NCBI GenBank assembly: GCA_013180625.2
Contig: SNVD02005095.1
Coordinates: forward strand, 151,453 to 215,452
Direction: 5' to 3'
Source of the DNA: Boswellia sacra
Taxonomy: Eukaryota > Streptophyta > Magnoliopsida > Sapindales > Burseraceae
DNA length: 64,000 bases
Shown: positions 1 through 12,836 of the stretch, one piece after another
How the letters are laid out: each line of letters starts with the position of its first letter
Position numbering within the stretch: the first letter of the stretch is position 1
The notes under the pieces: generated by a model
Databases searched by the model: none
What the model was told of the DNA's origin: nothing
The model's input: the letters and a program-made list of their open reading frames with translations, nothing else
Translations under genes and position numbers: made by a program

Positions 1-363
1 TTTTCTTTTTCTTTCTTTCTTTTTTTTTAAATTCCAAAAGACTAGAAAACTTGGATTATCAAGCTATTCCTCTAAATCTTGGTAATTATTTGAATGATCG
101 AATATTAGTGTTTTGTATTTTTTGGAAGGTTTTATTTTTAAATTCTTTCAATTTGTATTCTTATATTATTTAATATGATTGCATCTGTATGTAATATTTT
201 AATCTTAGTTACTTTTTTAGTAAATAATTATTCTTGTTAAAATTCAACTATGTATTATTGTTGGATGAACAAATCTTAATGGTAGAATTTTAAAATATTA
301 ATGGGTTTCGAATTTATTTATAGAAATTGTTGATGCAAAAAGAAGTTTGGAAGGCATGAGATG

Positions 364-561
364 TTACTAGACAATGAGAGGACATAAGCATAAAAGATAA
401 GAAAATGAAAGAGAGAAACGAGAAATAAAATAAGAAGTACAATAGACAAGTTGCATAGAATAAATATTACTAGACAATGAGAGGAGGAGGACATAGGCTT
501 AAGAGATTAGCAAATGAAAGAGAGAGAAGAGAAATAAGAACTACAAAACAATAAACAAGTT
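364..561. repeat. imperfect tandem duplication, about 100 bp period
   Basis: Two copies start with the same string ttactagacaatgagagg at 364 and 467. Both continue through a purine-rich stretch with gaaagagag and gagaaata and end in acaagtt (about 452 and 561). The copies differ by substitutions and small indels, so the duplication is not recent. Confidence 0.7.
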
Positions 562-752
562 CTTGAATTGTGATCCTGCTAATTGAAGTGGTCCCCATGA
601 CGCAAAAAACTTGAACAAATAATGTAGAAAGTCTAAGTAGGGACCCTTTTAGAATGTATAATGTATACTGAGTTTAAGACAAACATATTGGATAACAAAA
701 CAAATAAAAAAAATGTGCACATGTACATAATTTATTATTATTGTCTGTTGAT

Positions 753-775
753 AATATATATATATATATATATAT

Positions 776-807
<32 letters not shown>

Positions 808-820
808 TATGTGTGTGTGT
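753..820. repeat. compound microsatellite (TA)n-(TTTA)n-(GT)n
   Basis: Alternating TA to about 776 is followed by about eight TTTA units and then a short GT run. The small open frame across it is a simple-repeat artefact. Confidence 0.9.
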
Positions 821-1039
821 TGAATTGTGACCTTCCTTTTGACTATGATATTATAAAACTAATATAAAAAATTTTAATATGTTTGTTTATAATTGATATT
901 TTTTGCTATTTTATTATTATAGGTTACAATGTCAGACAATCAATTACTCAAAAAAAAAAAAAATCTTTCTCTGAGAAAGTAAATCAAGGTTAACCATCAA
1001 GTCTCCTATATTTGATGAGCAATATAGTCCAAAGCATCA

Positions 1040-3475
1040 AGGACTAGAATCTTAATTTGATCATGCTTCTTTTGAATGTGATCCGAGATTACGCTCTTCA
1101 ATGTGGACATATCCCATTAATCAACAAGACGATTTTCAAACAGCAAATATCAACAAAAGGACTATATCAATCCATGTTAAGAGAATATCCACACTCATAT
1201 GATGGAAATCAATATCCACACTCAACAATCTTGGTATGCAAAATTTCCTTTGGCTTGAGTTTTCTTAAACAAAAGATTATGCATTTCGCTTTCCATGCTT
1301 TCTTTTTAACAAGAATCCATCAAAACATCCTACATTTACTATTGAAGGGTTTAGAAGTTGGAAAAAAGAGTACTTAATCAACATACATGTGTTTTTTTGC
1401 ATCATGAAGGTGGTCTTCATTCATCACATAATGTTGTAATGCTTAATTGGGAAATTTTGAAACATCCATCTCAACATATAGACAAGTGATGGATAGACAA
1501 TCACAAGAACAAGTCTTGCAAAATATATTGAGACTAAAGGCTTCAATAGAAAGTGTTATATTGCTTGCAAAATAAGGATCTGCTTTTATAGGTCATGATG
1601 AATCAACTAATTCATTGAATTATGGTAATTTCATTGAAAACATAAAAGTATTTCAAAAAATGAATAACCAACTTGCTAAAGTTGTCTTAGAAAATGCTTC
1701 AGCTTATGCCAAGTATATCTCACCAACAATTCAAAGAGAAATCTTGAATATTCTTGCTAATAGAGTGTGAAATAGCATATGTGAAGAAATTAGGGATGCC
1801 AAATTTTGTATTATTATTGATCAAGGACTTGATGAATCTAATAGGGAATAAATGGCCATTATTTTCAGATTTGTTATTTGTAATGGATTTATTAGAGAAC
1901 GATTTTTTGAAATTATTAGTGTGGACGAAACTTGTACTTTAACTATTAAAAATGGGATATCTGAAGTTCTTGCTTATTATAATCTTCAAGTTGAAAATAT
2001 GTGAGGTCAAGGGTATGATGGAGCTAATAATATGTGAGGGGCATGGAATGGGTTACAAGCTATATTTCTTCAAGATTGTCCATATGCATATTATGTGCAT
2101 TGTTTTGCTCATCATTTGCAATTTGCATTAAATGCTGTAGCTAAAGATATTCATTGTGTTTGGCAATTTGTTTGCACTTTAAGTTGTATTGTCAATCTTG
2201 TTAATGCTTCTCCTAAGCATCATTGTGAGTTAAAATAAGCTCGAGAAGCTAAAATTATAGATTCGGTAGCTTTAGCAGAACTTGAGACTGGTACAGGGCT
2301 AATCAAATTCATATTTTACAAGGAGCTAGTACTCATTGGAGTTCTTTTTTTTTTCTTTCTACAATTCTTGAGAACATGACTCATAAAGTAATCTTTTCAA
2401 TTGTCTCTATCTTCCGTTTAATTAACAAAGTTATAGGAATCATTGATTTTCTTTGTCAAGTATGGTAAATGAAATCCCAAGACATCTTGAATGCTTTGAA
2501 TTTTATCTCAATTACAAAGTCACTTCTTCAAAAGCTTTGAGAAAGTGGGTGGAATACTTTCATAGAGGGTGTTGTTCAATTTTGTGAAAAACATGATATT
2601 GATGTTCCTTCATATGAGTGCTTGTTATATGAGAGGTACCAAGTGGGCTTGTCAACAACACGACCATTATATTTCAGTGGAACACTTTTATAGTGTAAAC
2701 ATATTCATTGCTATTATAGATTTTCAGTTGGTTGAGTTAGATCATAGATTTTTTTAGCAGACAATGGAACTCCTTAATTATTCTTAGCTCATGCTTGAAT
2801 CCCATCCATCAATTCAAATCATTTACGGTTGATTATATTTGCAGTCTTATTGAAAACTTTTATCCTTAGGATTTCACATAACAAGAGATATATGCTTTAA
2901 GAAGACAATTAGAATATTATCAGCTTGATAGCATTTGTCATCCAGCTTTTCAAAATTTTGCCTTTCTTTCTGAATATTTCCACGATTAGTTGAATCAGGA
3001 AGGACAAAACATTTTTTTTTTTATTGACAGATTGATTCGTCTTGTGTTGACTCTTCCCATTTTTACAGCAACACTAGAACAAGCATTTTCAGGTATGAAA
3101 CTTGTTAAAACAACACTTCGCAACAAAATGAATGGTGACTTTCTTAAGGATTGCTTGGTTTTGTATATTGAAAGAGAGGTTGTTGAAATTATCGATTCAG
3201 AATCGGTAATAGATGAGTTCTGGTCATTGAAGAATCGAAAAGCACATCTTCAATGGTATTAGTGTATTGTACTTACATTGCATGTTTATTTTTTGTAGAC
3301 TATGGATTTTAAGGACTATGGTTCATTATGTCCCCCCTAGGTTCATTATGTACCCCCTTTATTAGGTGTAAATATTTTTTTTTCTTAATATAATTTCATT
3401 ATACCGTCGAGGTTTGCCTAATGTACTAATCTAGCCTGACCGGGAAAAATTTCCTAGCTAAGCCCCTAGAACACA
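1040..3475 (+). pseudogene. decayed hAT-family transposase (TTF zinc finger / DUF4371 type)
   Basis: Fragments in different frames follow the order of plant TTF-type (ZMYM1-like) hAT transposases. A TTF-like region lies around 1077-1375, with DPRLRS, then FLWLEFS, then FPCFLF and TIEGFRSWKK. A DUF4371-like core lies around 1500-2230, recognisable from residues around TSPTIQ, RGQGYDGA and YYVHCFAHH-like strings. The hAT dimerisation region is the frame at 2990-3262, with LPIFTATLEQAFSGMKLVKT. Many stops and frameshifts break it, so it is dead. After the C-terminus, 3390-3475 reads like the 3' non-coding end usual for this family. Neither the terminal inverted repeats nor the 8-bp target duplication was found, so the outer limits are approximate. 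Confidence 0.8.
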
Positions 3476-4590
3476 AATAGATCCTTTGTATTATTATCAC
3501 ACACTTCTTTCAGGAAATTAACAAAGAAGAGAACTTTGATGGTTGAGATATACCAAATTCTTGTCCAAAAAACTGAGATAAAAATAAGATAAATGCGGCC
3601 GTAAAGATGGGTGTTAAAGTGGGTTACATGTTAAAATTATTTAAGTTAATTAGATTTATTGCATTCAGTAGTAAATTTATTTAAGGATAATTTTATAACA
3701 AAAGATTTAACCCAGAAAAAAAGTGGGTGTAACAATAAAAAAAGACCGATGCAAATAGTCCCACAAATTATATGAATAACACAAGCAACATAGAATATAT
3801 GTCCACGTCCATATGAGCATATATAATGCAAAAATATCGAAACGAAGCCAAAGACGAAATGATTTTCGGGATTTATTAGATATGCCCGTGTCCATATATA
3901 ATGCAAACAACCAATCCTGAGAAGGTTATAACGGATAATAAGAATAACAAATCACTTCCGGAACCCCCAGAGTAAGCTATAGGATTTCAAGCACACGAGG
4001 TTTCAAGCCACAATCAAGCCCAAGTGAGCATTGTAACATTATAACAGCACAAACCTATATATTTATAATATTTGTCCTTGACAAAAAGTAGCTTACTAAG
4101 GATTATTGGACAACTCAATTGTCGCTCTATAATTTATTCCTGGCATCTAGCTAGCTTTACTGTAACAAGGTACAATTCCTAACATATAGGCTTTCGTGGG
4201 GTTACCTCGAAATTTCAACATCTATATAGATATCCATTTCCCATCAGCTACGTATTCTCCCCACGTGAAAGAAGTTGGCACGCCACTTGCTCTAGGCACT
4301 TTTTCTTTAGCAAGTCAATATATGCAGTAACATCAGTTTCCAAAATCAAATACGGAATCCTACTCCGCTGATTATTCAAGATCATCTTGGGTCATCTAAT
4401 TAGTTGTCACAAAGTGCCACAAATTATCTCCAACAAAAGCCTTCTTTGACTTGGTCTTAAAAAATTGCAGCCTCCCTTACACCACATACTAACAGCCAAA
4501 ATTTCAGCACTAACCTCAATTCTGGCACTCTTCATAAATTCCAGAGCTCAGGGTGAGAAATCAAACATTTCAAAGAAATCAGTCACCACC
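3476..4590. other. intergenic region upstream of the LTP gene
   Basis: No gene was found. A short direct repeat (atatg-c/t-cc-g/a-tccatat ... ataatgcaaa) occurs at about 3797-3833 and 3880-3906. The stretch should contain the LTP promoter and 5' UTR. TATA-like strings occur near 4050, 4220 and 4318, but none can be chosen from sequence alone. A TTG-initiated extension of the LTP frame to 4465 was not used because there is no upstream in-frame ATG. Confidence 0.5.
4262..4267. promoter_or_regulatory. G-box (CACGTG) upstream of the LTP gene
   Basis: A perfect palindromic CACGTG lies about 330 bp before the ATG in the context ccCACGTGaaag. bZIP and bHLH factors bind such boxes, and many plant LTP genes respond to ABA or stress. 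The regulatory role here is inferred from position only. Confidence 0.4.
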
Positions 4591-5085
4591 ATGGCTAGGT
4601 TTGCAGCTCTTAAGGTGTCATTTGTGGCTGTGCTTGTGACCATGTTGTTGGTTGCTCATCACCATAATGTTGAGGCAACGATAACATGCGAACAGGTGAC
4701 AATTTGGCTAACACCATGCATTGGTTATGGTGTATTGGGGGGAGTAGTTCCACCACCATGTTGCCAAGGTCTTAGAGCACTCAGTGCAGCTGCAAAAACC
4801 ACAGAAGATCGGAGGACTAAGTGTAATTGCATCAAGGATGGGGCTGAAAAGATCCCTGGACTCGACTATGATCGTGTTAATAAACTTCCTGGGATTTGTG
4901 GGACTAATTGTTCTTTTACGCTGACCCACGACCTCGACTGCTCAAAGTAAGTCTTCAACCTTTCATTTCCCGGATGCTAATTGATTTGCTGTTAATTTAA
5001 TTAGATAATTTTTAAATATCATATGTTGTTTCAAGATGGATAAAGTCACTAAATATAATTTAATTTGTTTTGCAGGGTGAACTGA
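4591..5085 (+). CDS. non-specific lipid transfer protein, type 1 (secreted)
   Basis: Exons are 4591-4946 and 5076-5085. The 129-bp intron starts gtaagt, ends ttgcag, and has phase 2. The 121-residue product carries an N-terminal signal peptide (about residues 1-29, hydrophobic core FVAVLVTMLLVA, probable cleavage after VEA), giving a mature protein of about 92 residues. Cysteines at 33, 43, 57, 58, 78, 80, 103 and 117 fit the type 1 spacing C-X9-C-X13-CC-X19-C-X-C-X22-C-X13-C exactly. The TTEDR pentapeptide matches the conserved T-X-X-D-R/K motif. Family members carry acyl lipids in a helical cavity and act in the apoplast in cuticle formation and defence. Oddities are a ninth cysteine (107) in the last loop and CSFTL where PYxIS is usual. 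The ATG at 4591 was chosen for its caccATGGC context and because it begins the signal peptide. The last coding exon is only three codons plus the stop. Confidence 0.95.
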
Positions 5086-6677
5086 GCATGCACAAGATCG
5101 TGGAGTTGAGTGGGGGGTAAGCTGCCAATGGTTTAGTGGGAAAGAGAATGTTAAGAGTTCTCTGGCTAGAATACCGAATATTCCTTGTAGGGTATAGTGT
5201 TAAATAAGGCCAATGTGCCAATGAATTACCTTGCCAAGTCACAATAATACTTGATATACAGTTCAATCTAATTATGAACTTTTCTTACGTATTAAATTCC
5301 CAAAATAAATACATATGCAAATGTCTTTTGTTTAATCTTATTTCACAATTTAAATATCATTTATTTTAGAGTGGGGTTATTTACTACACTTTAAACAGTC
5401 TATTTTCTCAAAACGATATGTACCAAAATTTAAATATCTAGACTCTACCTTATACTCCCAATTGAATAATATATTTATGAATAATATGTTAGAATATATA
5501 TATATATATTATCCAAACAGAAATATTTGTCCTTACTTAATTTACAAAAAATAATACATTATTTTAGAAAAATAAAAAGAGACTCATAAGATTTGTCGAA
5601 TTTAGTAAATGACTCAACTTTATTATTATTATTATTATTATTATTTTCCAACGAAAAGAGTTCCGAATTCGATGAATGTAACTTTTGTGATTATCTCTTC
5701 AATTCTATCTTCTCCCTCCAACAAAAGTAATTTTCATTTGTTTATACTGTAATCATAAACTTACACTTTGAGACACTCTTAAGTTATTCACAAATAGGTT
5801 TTCTTTACATTAAGCCAACTCCATCGTAATTCTCTTGTCCAATTGATAGAAAATTGTTGGGAGGAAAAAAGGAATTTGGAAATCTGTCTCCTAAAATTTT
5901 AAAACTAGTTTTTATCCGCGAAATTCCTACAATGATGCAAAATTAAGAGCATAAATAATTTTTTTGCACTAATTTTCTCACTTCTATATTGAAAAATTAA
6001 TAAATAAAGAAGAAAATCTAGGGTTCAGATACTGAAGATATTTGCAAAGGCTGTGCGAGTTTGTTGAAGAGGCGCACAACCTTTTATTCATCCTTCACGG
6101 TTGTTAATAGAATGCAGAAAGGAAAGGTCAAAAATTTTTAGTGAAAGAATATTTTATACATCCTACAATTTACTCAAATAACCAATCTCACACTATTTAA
6201 TTTGACCCAATTTTATTGAATGGAAGATTATCATATCACTTATAACTTCCATCTTTTGCTATTCTTTTGCATCCAAATAACAATATTTTGTCCCCTCAAG
6301 TTATTAAAAAAATCAAATCTCAAGTTCTCAGCTCGCACAAATTAACTGAATACTATTATGGCCCCAGGTACCTCAGAAGATTCATAATTTATCTTCAAAA
6401 AATCTTTGGAAAATTATATAGAGAAAGTGAAACAACGAAAGGAAATAAATAATGACCAAAAGCAATATGTAACCCCAAAAAAAAAAAAAAAAATTCAGTA
6501 ATCTAATGAGGAAGAGATGTTAGCATTTAAGCAAAGAATTAGTTCACAGAAATTATGCAAAGAAACTTTTCACATGGCATTACAACAAAAACATCTTAGG
6601 ATGGGATGAACACTGGAATTAAGAACAACAAACTCAGATCCACTGCATTGCATTCAACAGATCACGCAGCCTAGTCC
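5086..6677. other. intergenic region between convergent LTP and RFC3 genes
   Basis: This holds the 3' UTRs of both flanking genes. It is AT-rich with an (ATT)n run at about 5621-5645 and short (TA)n at about 5494-5510. No coding sequence or recognisable mobile element was found. Confidence 0.6.
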
Positions 6678-9600
6678 TCAGCCAAATGTTGCAATAAGGA
6701 AACCCTTGTAAATGCTCATAAACTTTGCCACAAATGCTGCAAAAATTTATCAGGATAAGTACAATACGAGCTAGTTGGCACGCCACATGAAATTCTAGTA
6801 GAACAATGGATGCATTAAATTGCTCAACCCCAAAATAGAGATAGTAAATAAATAATTATTTGTTAAATCTTCCAATATTTTTTAAAAGGAGCTGCAGAAA
6901 CAACTCAATATATCCTAATTGAGCTTATTCAATGATACTTGCCCACTGGCATGAGCAAACATTATTGTTTATAAAGCGACCATTATTTGTTGAACTGTTT
7001 ATATATTTTGTAAACTCCAAATCGAGGGACAAGATAGTTGAGCATAACTAATGGCCAAACACTTACAAAAAGAAAAACTCAAGCTTGGTGAAGTTCAATT
7101 AACAATCTGTTAATTGATGATCACACATCATAAAGCTTGATTGCAACCAGCAGATATTATCACTATAGTTACCAGAAAGATATGAAGTACCTTCAAGGTG
7201 AAATATGGCTTTTTGTCCAAGTCTTAGCCTATGCTCCTGCAGAATAATAAACTTCACCAGTTGACAAAGCAACACAAGAAAAAACCAATGGAGTAACAAT
7301 AAATAAGATGGATATTGATACTAACATAATATGCAGCCCAATGGCAGACCTCATGCTTTAATTCTGCATCCAACCTCTTCAATAATTCATAAAGTAACCG
7401 CTGCAAATAACAATAAATAGATGAATAATAATTCAAGCTGAGCTTATAAAATAAGATTACAAAAACAAAAGAAAATAAAATAAAAATAAAAAGCCAACAA
7501 CAGCAACAACCCTTACCTTTAATACAATCTCTGGAGGAATACAATTAATAAGCAGTTCATACAACTTCCCTCGAACCTGGAACAACCTAAAGCATGTAGA
7601 AAGTTGTTCGATTAGAAAATTTAGATAGGGTGAAGCAAAACTATAAATTATTAAGCAAATCAGAATCCAAGGTGGGCACCAGTTCATTTTGGTTTATCTA
7701 TAATCAGGGGTACACAAGCTACCAATCAGTTTGGCCTGATCACAGTTGCATAGGAACCCTGGTACACCAGAGAATATGGCACAAGTAAAATCCTTCCCAA
7801 TGGTTATGATCAGTAAGAGTTCAATGGTCCCTTTCTCCTCATGCTAAGTAATGGTTTGTGCAAAGGAATAGCACATATAAACCGGAGGACTATCGTTGAT
7901 GATGAATTCAAATTCTATCAAACTGGTTGACACCATCTTCTAGCATATACATATTTTATTTACTAATAAATGAATAATGCATAAGGTGATCTTATACAAT
8001 TTATGATCTTCTTCCTATAATGAAATAGACAATTTAATAATAATAGAAAATCATAAGGTTACAAAATCTCAAAACAATGAATATCAGAACATTTGATGCA
8101 ATGTAAGATGGTTGAACGGAACCTTTTTGGGCTCTGCTCCTTCATTACGTCAGATGCAATTTCAGAAACATATTCCTCCCAATCCATAGGGGGGATTGCT
8201 TGGTTACTTGTAAAAGGATACCTACAAGCATAGCAGCAAGGTGCAGACATCAGAAGAAATGAGATACTATTATCTAGCAACGCAGTGAAGAGAAACGTGA
8301 TGAGCCATGAAAGCACTGCAATTTTAGGAGAGGCATCATGAATCTTAACTGTTGTACACGGCAAGTTTCAAATGACAATATAGCTCTCCTTAAACTCCGA
8401 TTTGACTTTTCTGCTATACGAGCAGCAAGTCCAGATGGAAGCTGCAGCCCTTCTTTCTTTCCAATAAACTCAAGTACTTTAACAATCTGGCACAAACAAT
8501 TTTAAATAAATATATTGAATGAGCATAACAATGATATAACACAGCATCTCAGTTGACAAGTCTCCTAATATTTCATAAGATAGAGTCTACAAATTTGAAG
8601 CCATAATATCAAAAGAAAAGACCTCACTGTGATCTCAGAATTCAGGGGAATATAATTGCTGCATAAAATCACTCAGCGGTAATATTTTATTTTCTATATA
8701 AGGTATAGCGGCCACTAAATCAGAGTATAATCACTCTCTACAAGCTTTACAAAGAACTTCTAAGCATATCCTGCTGTGCCCTAGTTCTGCAGATTTTACC
8801 ATGGAGTGTAATATCGAAAAAGCTAAACATGTCCAACCAAATGATGATTTTATAATTTAGCTGAACTTATTAAATCATAGAAATAACTGTGAACTCACCT
8901 GGATCAGTATGATGCCAAGGATAAAACTAATCCAACTTCATGTTCTCAAAGCTAGAATAAATATTAGGTGGGAATTCAGAAATTTCATTATTTCTCAATA
9001 ATGCATTTACATACTATCTACAGGTCTGAACAGCTTCTACAGGTCTGAACAGCTTCACTAATTATCTTCAAAGGACAAACATGTAAATTAAAAATTCTTT
9101 TAGCAGGATACAGAACTTGAAAGAAGTGCTCTGTAAGGTTTATTTAACCTTAACCACTCAGTATATCAACAAATTAAAACTGCACTGGGGCAGTTTCTGA
9201 TAATTCTGAAGAAGTCTATAAATTATTGTATATGCATAGAAAAGCTCAGATGATAGGAACATAAGAGAACCAACAAGCAATCAAGCAGACTATTAAAGCC
9301 GACCAGCTCTGTCGATGGAACATTACTATAAGCTAAACCATAGCTTAGTCTTTTAAGCTAACAACTAAGAAAATTTACTTGTCTCTTCTTCCGACAAGCA
9401 ATAGACTTACATTGCTTGCAAAAATATAAAAACTAAAGAAAAGTTAAGAAATCCCCAACTTACAAAGATCAAATTTAGAGCTGAACTCACACCATAACCC
9501 GAAAATATGGTTCAACTAATCCCTAAGGGTCGCACTAAGTGGTAAAAGTCTTTTGGTTTTAACCAAGCAATCAAGGGTTCAAGTTCCCTTGAAGCCACCT

Positions 9601-12600
9601 ATTTTAGTAATCATATCTTATAAGTTACTTGGCTGCCAAAGTCAAAGGGTTGGGATAGACCCAATTTAGAACAGCACACTGAAATGGTTGAGCAATATTC
9701 GAACATCAGAACAAAAATGTTTAAAAATATGAAGATTCTGCACTACCATGCAACATAACAAGAAATAAGAATTTCATTAAATGAAGAGGATAGACAAAAG
9801 TTACTCTTTAAAAAAATAAAAATAAAAAAAAGACAGATAAAAAGAAGTCCCAGCCAAAAGCTTTTGAGAAAGAAGAAACCTAAAACAAAATGAAAAATTA
9901 AATTAAAAAATTTATTTAAAAAAAAAAAAAAAACTTGAAGAATTTGGGCTACAGAAAGAGTTTTCAGTTACTTGAGAACTTGTTTTTTCTTACTAGATGT
10001 ATAAAAAAACCAACCCTCAAGCTTCCTTACTCACCTGACAAAAACTAATTCTTCACTTTATGGCATGAAGTAATCATAAACATACTTGATCTGTGTGAGA
10101 AATATGATATAGTTTCCATTGCTATTTCTTTGCATGAATTCTCCTTTACAATAACTAGAAGGAGAAAGAAGCTCACTATCTCAGAAATCAAAGCAAATAA
10201 CATGAACTGTGTACCTCTTCCTCTTTTGGTGCATTTATTCGCACATTCAAGCAACGTGACCGGATTGCTTCAGTAACTTTTGAGGAGCTGTTGCAGCATA
10301 AAATTAGCCTGCAAGAAGCACTATACTTCTCCATTGTCCTTCGAAGAGAATGCTGGGCTTCTCTAGAAAGCTTGTCAACTTCATTGAGTACTAACACTAG
10401 TATTGTACAAAAACACAAAATCAGTACCATAAATTTGTACATATAGCGACTTCATAAGCAATGACATATATAATGGTCATGGAAACAAGCTTACTTAAGC
10501 AGCCAAAATAAAATTTGACAGTCCAATTTGAACAATTACATCATTTCTTATATAAGTATATAAATGCTCCAGCTGAAAACCCCCAAAAAGAATCCACAAT
10601 TATTAATTTCATAACAAAAATGTTTATCTGTGCATGAAAGATTTCTAGAATGTCAACTAAGTTAAACCAACCAGGTAGTAACATTTAATGAGCAACTAAT
10701 TTAATCATCTACAGTTTTTCTTCTCTACACGCAATGGCCCCTCATGTAGGGGTAGTAATTATTTACAAGACCCATCAAGACAACACAAATACAATATAAA
10801 GTTTTCTTGTTTCTTATAAAATAAAAATTATGAACATACGTCGAGTGTGAGTAGGATAAGAACTAGTAATAAAAAATCTTCATTTCCCTTTCAACATTTT
10901 CTCATAAACTACAGCTCCTTACTCATCATGCCAGTTATTTCTTGTAAGAAATCAAGTTGTTAATACAATGATATCTAATCCCCATATTCTGCTGCATCAT
11001 AATCCGATGGATCTCATGCATCTTTAATAGACCAATTCTAAAGGACTGTTTACACCTTCAAATAACTATATCACAGTCAGGAAATTCTTATAAAATTCCT
11101 ATACCACAAGATATCTAAAAACGTCAGAATTCTGACTTCCAAAAGACATTTACCCATTACAAATCAGGGTAGAAGATATACATTGATCATAAATTACCTT
11201 TAAATCCTCTTTTCCCTTTGATGTCAATAGGACGATTCTTGGCCATCTCTTTAATTATCTCTTGGACTATATATCTGTCCTGAAAACCTGCATCACTAGG
11301 ACTCAGCTCCACATGGTTGGCACTTGATAATGTTGTCAGCTCCAGATCAATGGTTCTACTTCCAGCCTGAAACAGCATCATCATAGCTATTTTTTTTTTT
11401 TTAAATAAGAAACGAAAAGTTGTATGGATGAAGATCAAGAGAAAAAAATACAAATATGGACCGGTAGACCACAATAAGAAAAAAGGGTTAGGGAAAGGAA
11501 TCCACTGTATACAATGACAACCCAAAAACACTTGTCAAAATTCCACCAAATCCTAACCCCTCCTTGGAAAAAAAGAAGTATATCCAAACAAAATTAAGCC
11601 ACCACAGTTTTCCAATCAAAATGGATAAAGAAAAACTAAGTATCATAAAAATCCTTTGAGAACAAAGCCCAAAGGGATGCATAGAGTAAAACTTTATCCC
11701 ATAAACTGTCACCCTATCATAAAAATAATCATAGCTAAATAAGACATCCTATTCAAAACAACATAATATAAAATTAATGGAAAAAAACCTATGAGAATTT
11801 AACAGCTCTGCAAACTTATTATCAAACAAAACCTACCACTAGAAAAATATAGACATTCTTTCTTGAACATGGAAACATAAAATTCAGACAGTCAAGTTAC
11901 ATAAGTAGCTAGTGCTTGCAAAGAAGCAGTTATCTCAACCCAAAAACACATTCAGTACGAAACTAACAATTGTGGATAATTGCACAAAATCATCACAAGA
12001 AAAACAAAAACCAAAAAAAAAAAAACGTATTTTAATAAAATGAAAGCTTACGTCAACTTTCCAATTCCTATTCTCCACCTTCACCTGCAATGAAATTTAA
12101 AACAATTTCTCAGAATTCTCAGACAACGAAATCACTGTACAATAAACCGGAACACCAATAACGGAGAGCAAAAATTTACTTTAATTTTAACATTAGGGAA
12201 TTTTTTCTTAAACTGAACTATCTTAATTAACCTAAGAAGCAGAAAAACCCACATGTTAAATCATCAAATTCCAATACAATTAGTCAACTTGAATTGAAAT
12301 TTTTGTTAATGAGACAAAGTATAACAAGCCAAGAACAAAAGAAAAACAAAATATGAAGAAAGACCCACAAAAATCAGAAAGAAACAGAGAAACCTTTTCG
12401 GCGCCAGGACCGAATATTTGACGTAGCAAGGCCATGATTAGGGTTTTCTTGCCAGAGCCAGAAGGGCCATAGAAGAGCAAATGTGGGCAATCTTGTTCAC
12501 TTACCTGATAGACAGAGAAAACAATCAAACAACACGTATAAAAACCCTAGAATTGGAGTATAAAAAATAAATAAATGAAAGAAGAAAAAGAGATGAAGAG

Positions 12601-12694
12601 AGAAGTGTACGAGTTTCTTGAGATTTTGAGCGATGTCTTGATGGACGATGGCCTGGTCGAGGGTTTTGGGTCTGTACTTGTCAACCCACAACAT
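6678..12694 (-). CDS. RFC3: replication factor C subunit 3 (RFC38-type clamp-loader subunit)
   Basis: Eleven exons, in transcript order: 12694-12611, 12504-12394, 12084-12052, 11366-11198, 10396-10215, 8486-8350, 8221-8123, 7586-7517, 7400-7326, 7236-7191, 6736-6678. They total 1065 nt, giving 354 aa, the same length as I recall for the Arabidopsis protein. All introns are GT-AG and phases match. The product is an AAA+ subunit of the RFC complex, which loads PCNA onto primed DNA in the nucleus. It starts [12 protein letters not shown] (RFC box). Walker [10 protein letters not shown] is at 41-49, the degenerate Walker B VLVLNEVD at 133-140, sensor 1 LILCCN at 163-168 and the SRC arginine-finger motif at 179-181. 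The C-terminal collar region is complete and ends FLIATFG. GKKT and NEVD in place of the other small subunits' motifs identify this as the p38/RFC3 subunit. The third exon is only 33 nt. The other small RFC subunits are the only serious alternative. Confidence 0.96.
9018..9055. repeat. 19-bp perfect tandem duplication in RFC3 intron 5
   Basis: The unit ctacaggtctgaacagctt occurs twice head to tail. It is intronic and has no evident function. Confidence 0.9.
9515..9690 (+). mobile_element. possible tRNA-derived SINE in RFC3 intron 5
   Basis: A candidate Pol III box A (cactaagtggtaa, about 9532) is followed about 40 bp later by a box B-like gggttcaagttccc (9575-9588), the spacing and order of tRNA-derived SINEs. 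It lies in antisense to RFC3. No clear tail or target duplication was seen, so limits and identity are tentative. Confidence 0.35.
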
Positions 12695-12783
12695 CTTCTT
12701 CTGAAGCTTTGAAACTCGCCCGCTCACTCTCTCAGTCTGAGCGAGACGCAAAGTAAAGAGAGAAGAAGAGTAGAACAAGAAGT

Positions 12784-12792
12784 GGCGGGAAA
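12784..12792 (-). promoter_or_regulatory. E2F-type site TTTCCCGCC upstream of RFC3
   Basis: The plus strand reads ggcgggaaa, so on the gene's strand the site is TTTCCCGCC, 90 bp before the ATG. This is the canonical E2F/DP recognition sequence. Plant DNA-replication genes are established E2F targets at the G1/S transition, so S-phase control of this gene is the natural reading. Confidence 0.7.
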
Positions 12793-12828
12793 GACTGGGT
12801 AAAGAGCATTAGCGACTTCGGGAGGGGA

Positions 12829-12836
12829 CACGTGGC
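12829..12836 (+). promoter_or_regulatory. G-box/ABRE-like CACGTGGC
   Basis: CACGTGGC lies about 135 bp upstream of the RFC3 ATG, just beyond the E2F-type site. The core matches bZIP/bHLH binding sites. Function here is unproven. Confidence 0.35.

Larger units (their letters stand above)
1..1020. other. AT-rich non-coding flank, no gene seen
   Basis: No coding signal was found on either strand. The stretch holds an imperfect tandem duplication and a compound microsatellite, listed separately. The first trace of the hAT transposase reading frame appears only near 1040. The short open frames here are explained by simple repeats. Confidence 0.6.

Noticed and set aside
661..867. 68-codon frame with a Tyr/Ile-rich run
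   Set aside because: It translates the (TA)n/(TTTA)n microsatellite.
3646..3910. Two overlapping minus-strand frames with hydrophobic stretches upstream of the LTP gene
   Set aside because: No family resemblance; they arise from a short direct repeat and AT-rich sequence.
4465..4590. N-terminal extension of the LTP frame upstream of 4591
   Set aside because: It begins at TTG, has no in-frame ATG, and would bury the signal peptide. The ATG at 4591 has a good context.
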